Of a stretch of DNA of 64,000 nucleotides, positions 1 through 10,600 are shown piece after piece. The position numbers and the translations under genes are program-made. The first letter of the stretch is position 1. Every line of letters begins with the position of its first letter. The stretch comes from Ulota crispa (lineage: Eukaryota; Streptophyta; Bryopsida; Orthotrichales; Orthotrichaceae). The stretch is taken from positions 13,044,002 through 13,108,001 of the forward strand of contig OY987242.1 in NCBI GenBank assembly GCA_963920765.1, in the 5' to 3' direction. The notes below the pieces were generated by a model. The model was not told the origin of the DNA. It saw only the letters and a list, made by a program, of their open reading frames with translations, and searched no databases.

Positions 1-1126
1 ACAATATGACCATAAATTCTACTCAATCTATTTGAATAGATGAGTGAAGTACTTGGATAATGAGTAGCGAGTACATTTACATATTTTATGAGTATAATGC
101 CTCTTTTTATTGTTTTGGGTTGTGCACTCAAGGCAAGTGTGCAATTAGAGAATTCAATAACAAAAATAATACAAAAGCTTACAACACGGAAGCAAACTAA
201 ATAGCATGCAAGAACCCAAAGTGCCTAAATCCTTAGCAACAATAGGAACATAAAGCGCATGCAAGAATCCAAAGATCTCAAACCCTTACTAACGGTAGGA
301 TATTAGTGATTTCAGAGTTTTCAACCTTGTTCCCACTAACAATGCCAACATCCTTGCCATGTGTCCAAAGAAACCCTAAACTCTAAAAGATTTCCCTCCA
401 CTACGTTTGAAAGTTGGATAGAAAGTGCAATATTTTTCATCCAAATTGGTCATACAATTGTAATCAAACTCACCCAAGCACTTTTAGGGGGATCCTGTTT
501 TCTTTACCCTATTATTTTCTACAATATACCAAAATAGAGGTGTTATTCACTACCCTATTTTACATATAATGAAGCAAGAGACATATCTTCAATGCTATGG
601 TAGATCTAATAAAAATATAAAACTTATCTTCAATGAATAAAATTGACCTTATTTTTTATCTCACCTAGTTTTCTAAAATTTCAATGGTCACCCCTCCATC
701 CTCAAGGTTGTGCATTTGGCTTAGGCCCTTTATACAAGATAGAGATGAATATGAGTGCCCTTTTCTTTCTTGTACTCACACTAGTCAATTAATAACTTGG
801 TTTGTCAAATCTTAGGGGCTCTTGAAAGGCTCAAACTTTTGCTAATGGTGGATTCAACACTTTGCTCAAATAAGGACTTCTCGAAGATTTGTGTCATTCA
901 TCAGTTTTCGTACGCTAAATTTAAGACCTTGCTGGAGTACAAAATTTGAGAGAGGGCACTAGGTCATCTAGTCATTGTCACAACTAGCCCTCTTACTTTA
1001 TGATTAATGCGTGCATCAAATCAAAAAATAGTTATAGCTCCACTAAAACAGATGATGACCTTTGCATATTGTCCATTGATTATGGAAGGATTGACCCCTA
1101 AATGTCTGAAAGTGCATGTGCAACTA
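1..1126. other. AT-rich intergenic DNA, nothing recognised
   Basis: No reading frame with a recognisable domain and no clear terminal inverted repeats were seen on either strand. The stretch resembles the AT-rich repeat-derived background of the rest of the window. Confidence 0.5.
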
Positions 1127-1400
1127 ATACAAAACAATGTATTTTTCTTGTATTTGGAACGGATCTACACTTTTATTTCATGTCAGATCAACAAAGAAGT
1201 TAGAATATAGATCCATGCACATTACGGAGAAACTATGGATTTTTTGATAGAAAAATGTGACCTAATCTACAATGAATTGTAGATTAAGTCACATTTTTCT
1301 GTCAAAAATACCATGGTTTCTTATAGTGGCACTTCTAGTGAGGTATTTAAGATCTCAATTAAAACTTATGATTGATAACAAATGTCAATTATTCGGTAAT
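1127..1400. repeat. Degenerate copy of the short TTAA-element family, split by a hairpin MITE
   Basis: The body matches the short elements at 19075-19317 (same direction) and 33033-33267 (opposite direction). Shared blocks include the stretch around AACAAAGAAGTTAGAATATA (about 1190-1209) and the block after 1330 reading TTCTAGTGAGG. Its own TTAA ends are not preserved. The hairpin MITE at 1219-1330 interrupts it at a point where the other two copies are continuous, so the MITE arrived later. Confidence 0.55.
1219..1330. mobile_element. Short fold-back (hairpin) MITE
   Basis: Nearly perfect inverted arms lie at 1228-1272 and 1276-1321 with a loop of only about three bases; the centre is at 1274. 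The arms begin near AGAAACTATGG and end near CCATGGTTTCT. It has no coding capacity. The superfamily is uncertain: the outer right end read inward starts CACTATAAGAAAC, which would suit a CACTA or Harbinger derivative, but I could not fix a target duplication. Confidence 0.6.
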
Positions 1401-1549
1401 ATATCTGCTATCCCCATGGGACGTTCAGTGTATCCCATGGGATGTTTCTAGGGTTGTTCTGCCCATAACAAAAGCATACGTTTTTATATACTAAAGAAAA
1501 CAAAAAGAGTGAACCATGACTCAAATCACAGCACTCCTCGTGAAGATTA

Positions 1550-1875
1550 AGGTAAGAGGCTCGAATCCTGTTAGGGCAATAATATCGCTCACCTCCCCAA
1601 ATGAATCCCACCGGTACATGCCCTTATTCATAACCTTTCATAAATGTACAGCAGGCGTACACCTGATGAAATGATCAATTTTAGAGCCCTATGACCTTTT
1701 CACTTCAAAATTTCATAACTAATTCCACATTGGTCTAAAAAATACAAAATAACTTGAGCTAGATGCCAATTCCTCTTGTCTTTCAAGGAAAATTTACTGA
1801 AAAATATTTCAAGAAGTTCCACCTCCCCAAAATTTAGTTTCAGCTCTTAGATGGTCGGTTTATGAGCCTCTTACC
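1550..1875. mobile_element. Harbinger-like MITE, copy 1 (TTA target duplication)
   Basis: The termini are AGGTAAGAGGCTC and its reverse complement, flanked by the direct repeat TTA at 1547-1549 and 1876-1878. A three-base TTA duplication is the hallmark of the PIF/Harbinger superfamily. The internal sequence is shared with the copies at 1989, 2444, 5175 and 57685. Non-coding. Confidence 0.72.
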
Positions 1876-1988
1876 TTATCAATGACTACCCATAGGAGAT
1901 TGACAGAGACAACAATTTCAGTATTATCTTTACAAGAACTACAATATGTAGAAAAGTACCTTGATCCCACCAAAGTTTGCAAACATTA

Positions 1989-2313
1989 AGGTAGAAGGCT
2001 TGAAAACCGTCCAGGCTCAAAAATCGCTCACCCTCCAAAATGTTCTTATTATGTACATGTATTTTTTCATAGATTTGTATAATGTACAGCAAATGTACAT
2101 TTGAGGAGGTGCACCATTTTAGAGCCCTATGATCTTTCCACTTCAAAATTTCACAACTAATTCTACAAAACTCCAAAAAATATGAAACAACTTGGGTTAG
2201 ATGTCAATTCTTCTTATCTTTCATGGAAATTTTACTAAAAATTATTTTAAGAAGTTCTACCTCCCCAAAATTCAGTTTTAGCCCTGAGATGGTCAATTTT
2301 TGAGCCTTCTACC
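1989..2313. mobile_element. Harbinger-like MITE, copy 2 (TTA target duplication)
   Basis: Termini are AGGTAGAAGGCTTG and GAGCCTTCTACC, with TTA duplicated at 1986-1988 and 2314-2316. It has the same body as copy 1, at recognisable but reduced identity. Three members of this family sit within 1.2 kb. Non-coding. Confidence 0.72.
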
Positions 2314-2443
2314 TTACACTCCCCATTAATTGTAACACAAAAACCACATTTTATTTTATTTTATTTTTATCTTTTTACGTAGTTGAAACAACAATGGGCA
2401 TTCCAACCATGCATTTGTAGTTCTTGCATTGTTGCTGTCATTA

Positions 2444-2745
2444 AGGTAGGGCGCTCTAAAAGCAACCCGGCTCTAAAAGCAACCTCTAAATCAGAGGTAT
2501 ATTTTGGTTTTTTCAATGTACCCAGAATATACATTCCAGGAGAGGGTCGCTTTAAGTGACCATTGGGTTTCAACTTCAAAAATTCATAACTCATTCCACA
2601 AAAGTTCAAAAAACATGAAACAACTTGGATTAAATGCCAATTCCATTTATCTTCCTACGAAAATTTACTGAAAATTGTTTCAAGGAGTTTAGCATCCCCT
2701 CAAATTCAATCAGCTCTTAAAAGGTCGCTTTTAGAGCGCCCTACC
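2444..2745. mobile_element. Harbinger-like MITE, copy 3 (TTA target duplication)
   Basis: The left end AGGTAGGGCGCTCTAAAAGC is mirrored by GCTTTTAGAGCGCCCTACC at the right. TTA is duplicated at 2441-2443 and 2746-2748. About 302 bp, non-coding, and closest to the copy at 5175-5494, which lies in the opposite orientation. Confidence 0.78.
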
Positions 2746-2831
2746 TTAATGTTTCCTGAAGCATGATTGTGACTTCTTCGTGAACTCCTTTAAGTAAAAC
2801 TTGGAAGCTTTTAAATATATAGTTCTGATTG

Positions 2832-3947
2832 TTAACCCCTCAAGGACCAAGGGTGTTTTTTGAGAAAAAATCTCAGAAACTGCCAATTTTTACTGCATTG
2901 CCCAAAATTGAAAATAAAAACTTTTTTTTCAATTCCGACCGTACAAAAGTTTGTCAAACATATAAATAAATATGTACAAAAAATTCCAACCCATTTGACC
3001 ACACATATTGTAAGGTTATAACTTTTGAAGTGAAAAAAACAACTTTTTTTCATTTGTGCAAAACATGGTCAACAAACTTTGAGCCTTTCTAGAATAAAAT
3101 TTTTGCTTAACATAAATTTGAGCTTTTTGGTCATTCACAAGTAAATGATGTTAGGTTCACTCATGAAAATTTTCAGATGCAAATATAGAATCTAGCTTAT
3201 TGTAAATAACCTTGCAATGCAAGGAGGTTAAGTGAAATGGAAATACACTAGTCATTCTTTCATGATTTCTTCTGCAATGAGGAAGTCTTTTATCTGAAAT
3301 CCAAATAGTGAAGAGTTAGAGATAAACATTAGAATTAGTGAAAAAAAATTCAAGAGCTTTGGATTTATAAATTGAAAGTTAATAGGGCCTGAAGTTAGAG
3401 GATTTTTTTTTCTTGAAAGTGCCCAAATACAATTAACAAAGTTTGACTCCCTCCAAAACATGATGTGAGAGCTCATTTTTTTTTGACAATTGTACACCAT
3501 GTTTTTTTGGTTACATACTTGCCAAATTTCAAAGGCTGATGAGACTTTTAACATAAGATTCTCCAAAGATGCCCAAACTTCCCGAGCTGCTCAAATTCTT
3601 TTAGGCATCATAACTTTTGAACCGGACATCCAATTGGGGAAAAAAATACATTTTCACTTCAAGGACACACATTTGCACCTTGTGTAACAATTTTGAGAAC
3701 ATCCAATAAAAATTAACTCCATATGACCCTACCTGAGTTCTTAAGTGGTTGTTGAATAGCCACTTGCAGTAGAAGAAAAACAACAATAAACAACTAAGTA
3801 ATTTAGTTGTTGTGCAGTTATTGTGACCATATGTGACCATATAACAATTATGAAATGACTACATATAGTCACAATAACTGCACAACAACTAAATTACTTA
3901 GCTGTTTATTGCCATTTTTCTACTAGTATTGGTCCTTTAGGGGTTAA
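2832..3947. mobile_element. TTAA-flanked piggyBac-like non-autonomous element P1
   Basis: The left end reads TTAACCCCTCAAGGACCAAG and the right end TTGGTCCTTTAGGGGTTAA, so the element has short terminal inverted repeats bounded by TTAA on both sides (2832-2835 and 3944-3947). A hairpin MITE (3767-3928) is nested 15 bp inside the right end. No transposase-like frame was seen. The name piggyBac-like rests on the TTAA target site and the CCC-starting terminus only. Confidence 0.65.
3767..3928. mobile_element. CACTA-like fold-back MITE, copy 1 (3-bp duplication TTG)
   Basis: The left end CAGTAGAAGAAAAACAACAA and the right end ending TTTTTCTACTAGTA are inverted repeats continuing inward for about 60 bp through GTTGTTGTGCAGTTATTGTG. 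The direct repeat TTG at 3764-3766 and 3929-3931 is the target duplication. The three-base duplication and CACT-like terminus fit CACTA (En/Spm) derivatives. A second member is at 63716-63941. It is nested in element P1. Confidence 0.7.
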
Positions 3948-4008
3948 AAACATCAAATCAACCCCGGAATTATCAAGACCTTCGGAGAAGAAAAAATTGT
4001 GTAAGTTT

Positions 4009-4947
4009 TTAACCCCTAAATGCCCAAGGCACCAGATTCTGGTGTCCAAAAAATTTCAAGAAACTTTGAAACTCTTTTGAAGGCACAGATTTTATTGTTT
4101 TCAGGTTCTTTTTTTGAAAAGTTGTGCGCTAAAGTTAGCTTCACCGTTCATATTCAACTTCCTCCATATCTTATTCCATTTGTTTTTGGTGGAAGGTTAT
4201 CTACAAGCATACATTTTCTGTCATGAATAGTGTTGTGAATAGTGTCATGAATAGTGTTGTGAATAGTGTCATGAATAGTGTCACATAGCCTATGAGAAGT
4301 TGCTACATTGAAAAGATGTGCATCAAGTTGAGCAAAAAGTGAAGATTTCCCTTGGGCACTCCCTTGGGCAATAAGGGCCATTTTGAAATTTTAACATTTA
4401 ACAAAATCTAAAAGTGCTTTTGGACTAATTTCACTTAAATTGTCTTTGTTATTAAAATTCAAATTTATTCACCATTAGAAATTCTTTCATTCATAAAGAT
4501 TTTTGGTCAATAATTGAAGCTAGAAATTTCTTTGTATGAGACAGTTGCATTTTTACAGTTACGTTGCAAGTTCATTTGTGAAATTGTGGTCATGGATTTG
4601 GAAGAGGGGCCATTGGTTTTGAAGTAACAACAATAAACACTAAAACATCCTAAGTGGCTGTTTCCCAATTTTGTATCCAAAAGTTGCCAATTTGCAATAG
4701 AAGTTTTGGGCAGTTCCAAAAAAAGCAAAAAATTCTATACTCATCATCATTTAGTCACAAATATCTTAAAATCCACACGGTCATTTTGGATTCTTTTTGG
4801 GTAGTGCCATCTAGAAACCTTGAAGTTCAAGATTCAACGGTTACAATTTTGTTTTGATGTTTAATAATGATCTTACAAGAACAATTCAAAAACTTCAAAA
4901 CCACCTTATGAAAACAAGGAAAACACCCTTGGGCATTTAGGGATTAA
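4009..4947. mobile_element. TTAA-flanked piggyBac-like element P2
   Basis: The left end TTAACCCCTAAATGCCCAAG mirrors the right end CTTGGGCATTTAGGGATTAA. TTAA bounds it at 4009-4012 and 4944-4947. About 0.94 kb, non-coding. It shares its right TTAA with the next element (P3), so the two abut without any spacer. Confidence 0.68.
4212..4285. repeat. Short tandem repeat, period about 24 bp
   Basis: About three copies of a 24-bp unit built from AGTGTTGTGAATAGTGTCATG lie inside element P2. The unit is itself a doubled 12-mer (GTCATGAATAGT / GTTGTGAATAGT). Confidence 0.75.
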
Positions 4948-5174
4948 TCCATGAATAGCCCGAAAGCCCTTTGCGGCCCTATGTATGGTTGTATATATAG
5001 ACATATTTGAGCTACTTTGAGGGTTTTCCAAAAAAAATTATGCACCCACCATCATACAACCCTTCAATATGTATGGTTGTAACACTTACTTTTCAGCTGA
5101 TTCAAATTTCTAAATATAGGTTGCGACCATATTTGGTACCGTAGCTCTAGAGCCCAAGAGCCTTTCAGGGCTTA
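4944..5174. mobile_element. Short TTAA-flanked element P3
   Basis: It begins at the TTAA shared with P2 and is about 230 bp long. It is a clear homologue of the element at 31298-31529, sharing the blocks AGCCCTTTGCGG, CATACAACCCTTCAATATGT and GTAGCTCTAGAGCCCAAG. Its right-hand TTAA is split by the Harbinger-like MITE at 5175: TTA at 5172-5174, then TTAA resuming at 5495-5498. Non-coding. Confidence 0.62.
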
Positions 5175-5494
5175 GGGTAGGGCGCTCTAAAAGCGACCTT
5201 TTAAGAGTTGATTGCATTTGAGGGGATGCTAAATTCCTTGAAACAATTTTCAGTAAATTTTGGTAGGAAGAAAAATGGAATTGGCATCTAACCCAAGTTG
5301 TTTCATGTTTTTTGAACTTTTGTGGAATGAGTTATAAATTTGTGGAATGAGTTATAAATTTTTGAAGTTGAAACCCAATGGTCACTTAAAGCGACCCCTC
5401 CTAGAATGTACATTCTAGATACATTAAAAAAACAAAATATACCTCTAATTTAGAGGTTGCTTTTAGAGCCGGGTCGCTTTTAGAGCACCCTACC
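5175..5494. mobile_element. Harbinger-like MITE, copy 4 (inserted in the TTAA end of P3)
   Basis: Termini are GGGTAGGGCGCTCTAAAAGC and GCTTTTAGAGCACCCTACC, with the duplication TTA at 5172-5174 and 5495-5497. It is in the opposite orientation to the related copy at 2444-2745. A 20-bp internal direct duplication (TTGTGGAATGAGTTATAAAT, about 5320-5360) is visible. Non-coding. Confidence 0.75.
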
Positions 5495-5497
5495 TTA

Positions 5498-8344
5498 ACC
5501 CTTTGCTGGAAAACAGGGAGTGAGTGAGTGACTGAGTGAGGGAGGGCAGGGGAAAGCAGGAACTGGAACAGAGCGGTAGCTGTCACACACAAATGATATG
5601 ATGAATTATGCGATTTGCTGGCAGGGTGGACTGAGCCTGTCAGGTCACATCCAGGTGTGTTAGGGGGCATGCTTCCGTAAGGCATTTGTGGTACAATCCA
5701 TGTAGGGGACTCTATAAAGGCCTCCTCCTACCAGCTCTACTTCATTGATGACACACGACCCTCCTAGGGCATGTCTTGGTTCACACGGTTCTAAGGTAAC
5801 CACACCCATACCTGAGCGTTTAAGGGCGTTTAAGGGTTTAGGATACTTCAGAGTCTTGGAAAATTCAGGAATTTTTTTTGTAGGGTTAAGCTTTCAACAA
5901 GCTATCATGGAACGTAATTTTTGAGGGAAAAAGTATTGTAGATTATTTTATATTAAAGGGCAAAGTTGCAGCTCATAGATCCCTATTAGCAACTCTAGAC
6001 TACCCTTGAAGCTGCTTTGATGTGTTCCAATACATGTGTTTGATGGTCCCAATCCCAACCATCTCACAGCCATTAAGCAATTGACATGTGGCAATATTTT
6101 CTTGTGCAAGGGACATTCACTGCTCCACTTTGGGTTCACAATGAGTGGTGAACACCTCAAAAGTAGGGCTCCACTTTGGGGACTGCTCATGTATGGGTGA
6201 TGTTACCTTATAGGCACACATGCCCTTTGGGTGTCCTTAGTTGAGGCAAGTAAGAGCTCTGGAAATAGCAAAAGGAGGACTAGGTTATTGTGTGCAATTT
6301 TTGTAACAATATTTTATGTTAATTTGCAGCCCTCATGTGCAATTGGCTCTAGAGCTATCAAGGATTACATGGAAGGTGACTGCAAGAGGGATGGAAGAGT
6401 TGTAAAAGGATTTGTCATAAAATCAATCACACTTATCAACCAAATTGATAATGACTAGTTTTTTGGGTTTTGCAAGATTCTTATGAGTGCCAAACAAGAC
6501 CACTTGTGTGCCAAGGCCATGAGTTGCACGTTTGGCTTTGCAAGCAAATTGGAAACAATTTTGTTCTATTATGCTTAGATTCACCTCTAGTGTACCGTTA
6601 TTGTACCTTCATCTTAGCTAGATTGAGGCCTCCCTTAGTCTAGCACAAGCACTTGTTGGACAACTCAGCTATAACATTATTATGTTCAAGTATGATCTTT
6701 AGTTGTGGATTAAACATCAATCCAATGCAAACGCTGCTTTCATTGAGAAGATTGTGGCCTCTTTTTGATTTTGTTCCTTTGATTAGTGCTCCAACAAAAT
6801 GTGCAAAACCGTAGCTAAGTTTAGTGTGTGCTAGATTCTCTTTGAAATGATTACAACAACAATACTCTCCCTTGTTTTGATGTGCCAAGGGGTGATCAAA
6901 ATTTGAGATGCTAATTTGCTTTAGAATTGCCATTTCACATATGCAAGTTGGATCACTGAGGCCAACAAAAACAAGCCAAAAAGAAAAGGGCCTATGGATA
7001 CGCCTCTTAATATTTTTGGTGTTGAGTTCCTTTTCCAAGTGTCACTCGAGGGTGCCCATACATTTGCATTTTGAGTTTTTGATAATTTCAAATATGTTAT
7101 TTTACCAATTAATCTACTATGAAAGACTTTGGATTTTGTTTTGTTTTGCCAAGATCGTATAGTTTGCATTGTATGGAGAAAAAATCATTTATTTTGTATG
7201 TATGTGTTTGTGTTTTTAAACATGCCCATATGTGTTTAAGGAAATAATCCTAGGGTCTTTGACTCAGACAAAAGTCTCAAATAGATTTAACCAATTCTAT
7301 TGAATTTTGGAGATTATGAAACTTGAATATGATGTTTATTTGTGATGCTTACATAAGGTTGATACCTTGAACAAGAAAAAATGTTAACCATATCCAAGCA
7401 TTGACCATAAATAAACACTCTATTTAATTGAGCTTAAAACATAAAAGTAAGAGGGAGACCTCAACACTATTCAAACATTTTCTTGCAAAGATTGACCTTA
7501 TCAAGCATCATTGTATAGAGATTTTCTATTCAATGAAGGTGCTTGGAAGTGGCCATGGAGCGTTGTCAAGTTGAGGCTTTTTATTACGGTATAATAAAAC
7601 CTGCTTTTTTAAAACCAAATTCTTCAGAAAAGAAATGGTTTTTTTGGTGTTGCACCAATGGATAAATGCTACATGGAAACTTACATTGTCAATCCATATG
7701 ACGTGCTTTTGCTGTGACAAAACACCCAAAAAAATCAATATTATATAGTTTGTGAGCTTTTTGAGAATGGTAGAGTTATCATTACTATAAATTATTTTAT
7801 AGTTGTAGTGGCACCAAACTATAAAGCTAACCTCATGAGACTAGAGGATATTCTTAATTCTCAAAATCGTGAAGACTACTTATAAAGAGGGCATGGTGTA
7901 CACAGAACCTAAGGGCATCTCCACTAGACCGGTCAAAATGGTGCGCTTCACAAATATTTGAGCAAGCACAGTTTTCATTGAAAAGAGCAGCAAGCTTGGA
8001 GATCTCCATTGGTTTACAACAAGAGTGGCTTGTTATAGCAAATTCATGGACAAAGTTGCTGTTTGGCATGCCACGTTTGTGCCTAGTGGGATCAAGAGGC
8101 TCTTGCTTTATAGGCAAGTTTGTGGGGCCATGCTTCAACAACAAATGAGGATAGAACTCCTTTTCCCGACATCCTAGAATAGATCTCACAAGTTTATGAG
8201 CGAGCGGGAAAGAAGCACGCTCAAAAAAATCAATATCCTGAGGACTCACCGTTTTTGAATGCCTCCTAAGCGAGGCCACTCAATTTTTTTTGCTCCCTGT
8301 GCCCTCGGTGGAAATCCGTGCCACGACCAGGAGCCCTGGGCTCG
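5498..8344. other. Intergenic DNA, no gene recognised
   Basis: Apart from a short GAGTGAGTGACTGAGTGAG run near 5518-5537, I saw no conserved domain, tRNA-like fold or transposon terminus. Several frames of 60-140 codons exist on both strands, but none shows a recognisable family, splice-consistent continuation or codon bias. Confidence 0.5.
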
Positions 8345-8696
8345 GTCATGCCCTATTTTCATTGGCACGTTCACGGACTGATCCGTCCAACGTGAACACT
8401 GTTTCTAATGTATAACTAGAAATCTCATTTTCATTGGCAATATACGTCAAAGGAATAAACATGAATAAAAATATATAAATAAAACTAAAAGCACCAAAAA
8501 GTTTTAGACACCTAGCACTTTAAAAGATCCCACTTGATTACTCCCTTCTTTTGAGGTCACATGATATCATCCCATTGACTGCAAAAAATGGGGGAATGCG
8601 TCATTAGAAAAAACGTCTTTCATTGACGCATTCTCTCAATATGCATTCTCTCAAACGTTTGAGGAAAACATCTTAAAGCATTTTTGTGAACCCACG
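8345..8696. repeat. Dispersed repeat family B, copy 1 left part (continues at 9618-9712)
   Basis: It resembles 29255-29526: both contain ATCTCATT(T/C)TCATTGG, ACTAAAAGC, GTTTTAGA, CACTTGATTACTCC and GGGGGAATGC in the same order. Weaker copies lie around 32410-32610 and 33290-33530. In copies 1 and 2 a TTAA-flanked element sits at equivalent positions. Both resume with a CTCACCAAAA(C/T)(A/G)CGTTT block on the far side. Confidence 0.55.
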
Positions 8697-9617
8697 TTAA
8701 CCCCTAAAGGACCAAGCCCTTTTTTTTGTGAAAAGCACTAAAAACTGCCACTTCTAGGAGGTTTAGTAAAAAGGGATTTTATGTTTTGTTTTTGGGAAAT
8801 CCAACCATAGGATCTTGCCCTAGACTAGAAGAGGTATTTGAGGGGCAAAAATCAGCTCATTCAAGATGGAGAGGAGTGAGATTTTTACATCTAAAGTGAT
8901 TTTTTTTTTTTTTTTTTTTTTTTTTCATGCTGCCCAAAAATTTCAAAAACCTTTAACCACTCTTATAATGAAAAATTGCTCTACACAAAGTTGAGCTTTA
9001 TTTTTTCCATGTAGGAGATCAAGTTAGGTGTGTGTGGGTGATTTTTCAAATCAATTGGAACTATATAACACATGGGAAAAAATAGTAAGTAAAAAGTAGA
9101 GAATGAGTCAAAACACTAAATTGTTAAGAATTTAATTATTGAAATGAAAAATACAAATCCCAACGGTTATAATATTGTGGTAAACATTCTACTTCCTTTG
9201 GTTCAATTTTTTTGTCCAAAATATTGAAAATTGAGTAGAATAAAGGACTTCAAAGTTTATTTTAGAGTAGAGAATCCATAATTGCTTGCAAACAAAAACT
9301 CCTCATAACTTTCATCTCATTAATTGAAATTGAATGATTCAAAGCTTCTCACATATCAAGAAATTTAAAGAAACAATTTCAAATTTTGATTTAAAAAAAA
9401 TGTGCCCAAACGGGCAGTCCTCTCCAAATTTTCAGAAATTCATGCATTACTTCTTCATCAAATGTCAGAATGAAGAAAAAATTAGATGCCCACTTAGATA
9501 TTTGAATTCCACACTTTCAATAAAAATTTCAGAAAATCACACAAAGTAATTTAGCCATAAGTACATGCCCAAAGTCCAACCCGTCCCCCAAAGGCACAAT
9601 GATCCTTTAGTGGCTAA
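8697..9617. mobile_element. TTAA-flanked piggyBac-like element P4
   Basis: The left end TTAACCCCTAAAGGACCAAG is intact; the right end GATCCTTTAGTGGCTAAG is decayed. Its body aligns with P8 (21477-22414) over nearly its whole length, sharing ATCCAACCATAGGATCTTGC and AAACTCCTCATAACTTTCAT. It also aligns in reverse with P13 and P14. A run of about 26 T residues lies near 8900-8926. Non-coding. Confidence 0.65.
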
Positions 9618-9799
9618 GAAAGATGAAAAAAATTCTCTCACCAAAACACGTTTAACTATCTGGTGAGAACGGGCCTTCATACAGCGGTGGTTTATGCTAA
9701 CCGGTGGAGATGCTCAAGGAATATAGAATGAGCTCTTGTAGGGGAAACTGGATGAAACGTGGTCTGGTAAACTTCATCCTCTCGGCCAAGCTGCGCGTA
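9618..9799. repeat. Dispersed repeat family B, copy 1 right part, and flank
   Basis: The stretch to about 9712 (CTCACCAAAACACGTTT, GTGAGAACGGGCCTTCA) matches 30269-30372 on the far side of element P9, which identifies it as the continuation of repeat family B. The remainder is short unique sequence leading into a possible exon. Confidence 0.5.
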
Positions 9800-10063
9800 A
9801 TGGACAATGAACACGATTCAAATTCGTCTGACTGGGTTGTGGGGTTAGTTGACGGAGGGTTTTTGCGGATTTCGCGGTTTTTGCATAATTTATTGCAACG
9901 AGTTTCAGAAGCTGGTCAACTCTTTTGTTTGAGGGAAGACTGTCTGAGTTGGGTTCCGGGGAGGGCCGTGAGCTTGAGAATTACGCAAGCTGATAGCCAG
10001 ACCTTTGAGGCAATACTGGCGCAGTTGCGGCTTGAGACTAAGAAATTTGTATGCTCAATCGAG
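9800..10063 (+). CDS. Possible first exon of an unrecognised gene
   Basis: An open frame from ATG at 9800 encodes 88 residues starting MDNEHDSNSSDWVVGLVDGG and ends at a usable splice donor (GAG followed by GTACCT at 10064). Codon use and GC content are closer to the true exons of this window than to the AT-rich flanks, which is the only reason to list it. I recognise no domain. The sequence after the next plausible acceptor (near 10100) does not continue the frame, so this may be a relic, a solitary exon or chance. The CoaD gene lies downstream on the same strand, separated by two MITEs. Confidence 0.3.
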
Positions 10064-10396
10064 GTACCTTCTTCATCTTAACAACTTCATGCATTCCAGG
10101 GCGTTTAAACTTGGTTGGAATCGTGGCCGAGTTGCAGCTGCACCTGTCTAGAAACAACAATTCATTCAAGGTTTGACAGATTTTAGGGTTTCTGGAAATA
10201 TGGGACCTCACCATTTGGATTGCCTCTGTTTCTTCAGAAATCAGTGCAAAATGTAGCACTAAATGCAGAGCTGGCTGTTTCCATTGGTCTACTTTTCAGT
10301 ATTGATTCTTCGAATTCTCTCAGTGCTTGCATGTGGAGGTCATATGCTGGCTATGGCGACTATAAGTATTGATCAATCAAATAAGTATTCCGCTTT

Positions 10397-10593
10397 GGTT
10401 AGCTAGGGGAAAAGTGTTACTTTCACTTGTGTTTGTAAAAAAGATAAGCTTTTTCATTGGGTGTTGTTCAATTGCAACCTTTTTATAGTTTTAAACTAAA
10501 TCATGGTCTCTAAGTTCAAATTTGAATTTAAAATTCTCAAATTCAGCTTTTTGATGGCAGAAATCTATAATTTACGTGCACATATCAATTCCC
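10397..10593. mobile_element. Left-truncated Mutator-like MITE fragment
   Basis: It matches the right half of the elements at 40912-41322 and 42577-42986, with blocks AAGCTTTTTCATTGGGTGTT and ATCATGGTCTCTAAGTTC. It retains their right terminus ACATATCAATTCCC. The left half is missing. Confidence 0.6.
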
Positions 10594-10600
10594 TTATTTA

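Noticed and set aside
7854-8279. 141-codon minus-strand frame, one of the longest in the left part
   Set aside because: No domain, no codon bias, no splice partner; it starts in AT-rich repeat-bordering sequence. Length alone is compatible with chance in 64 kb of six frames.
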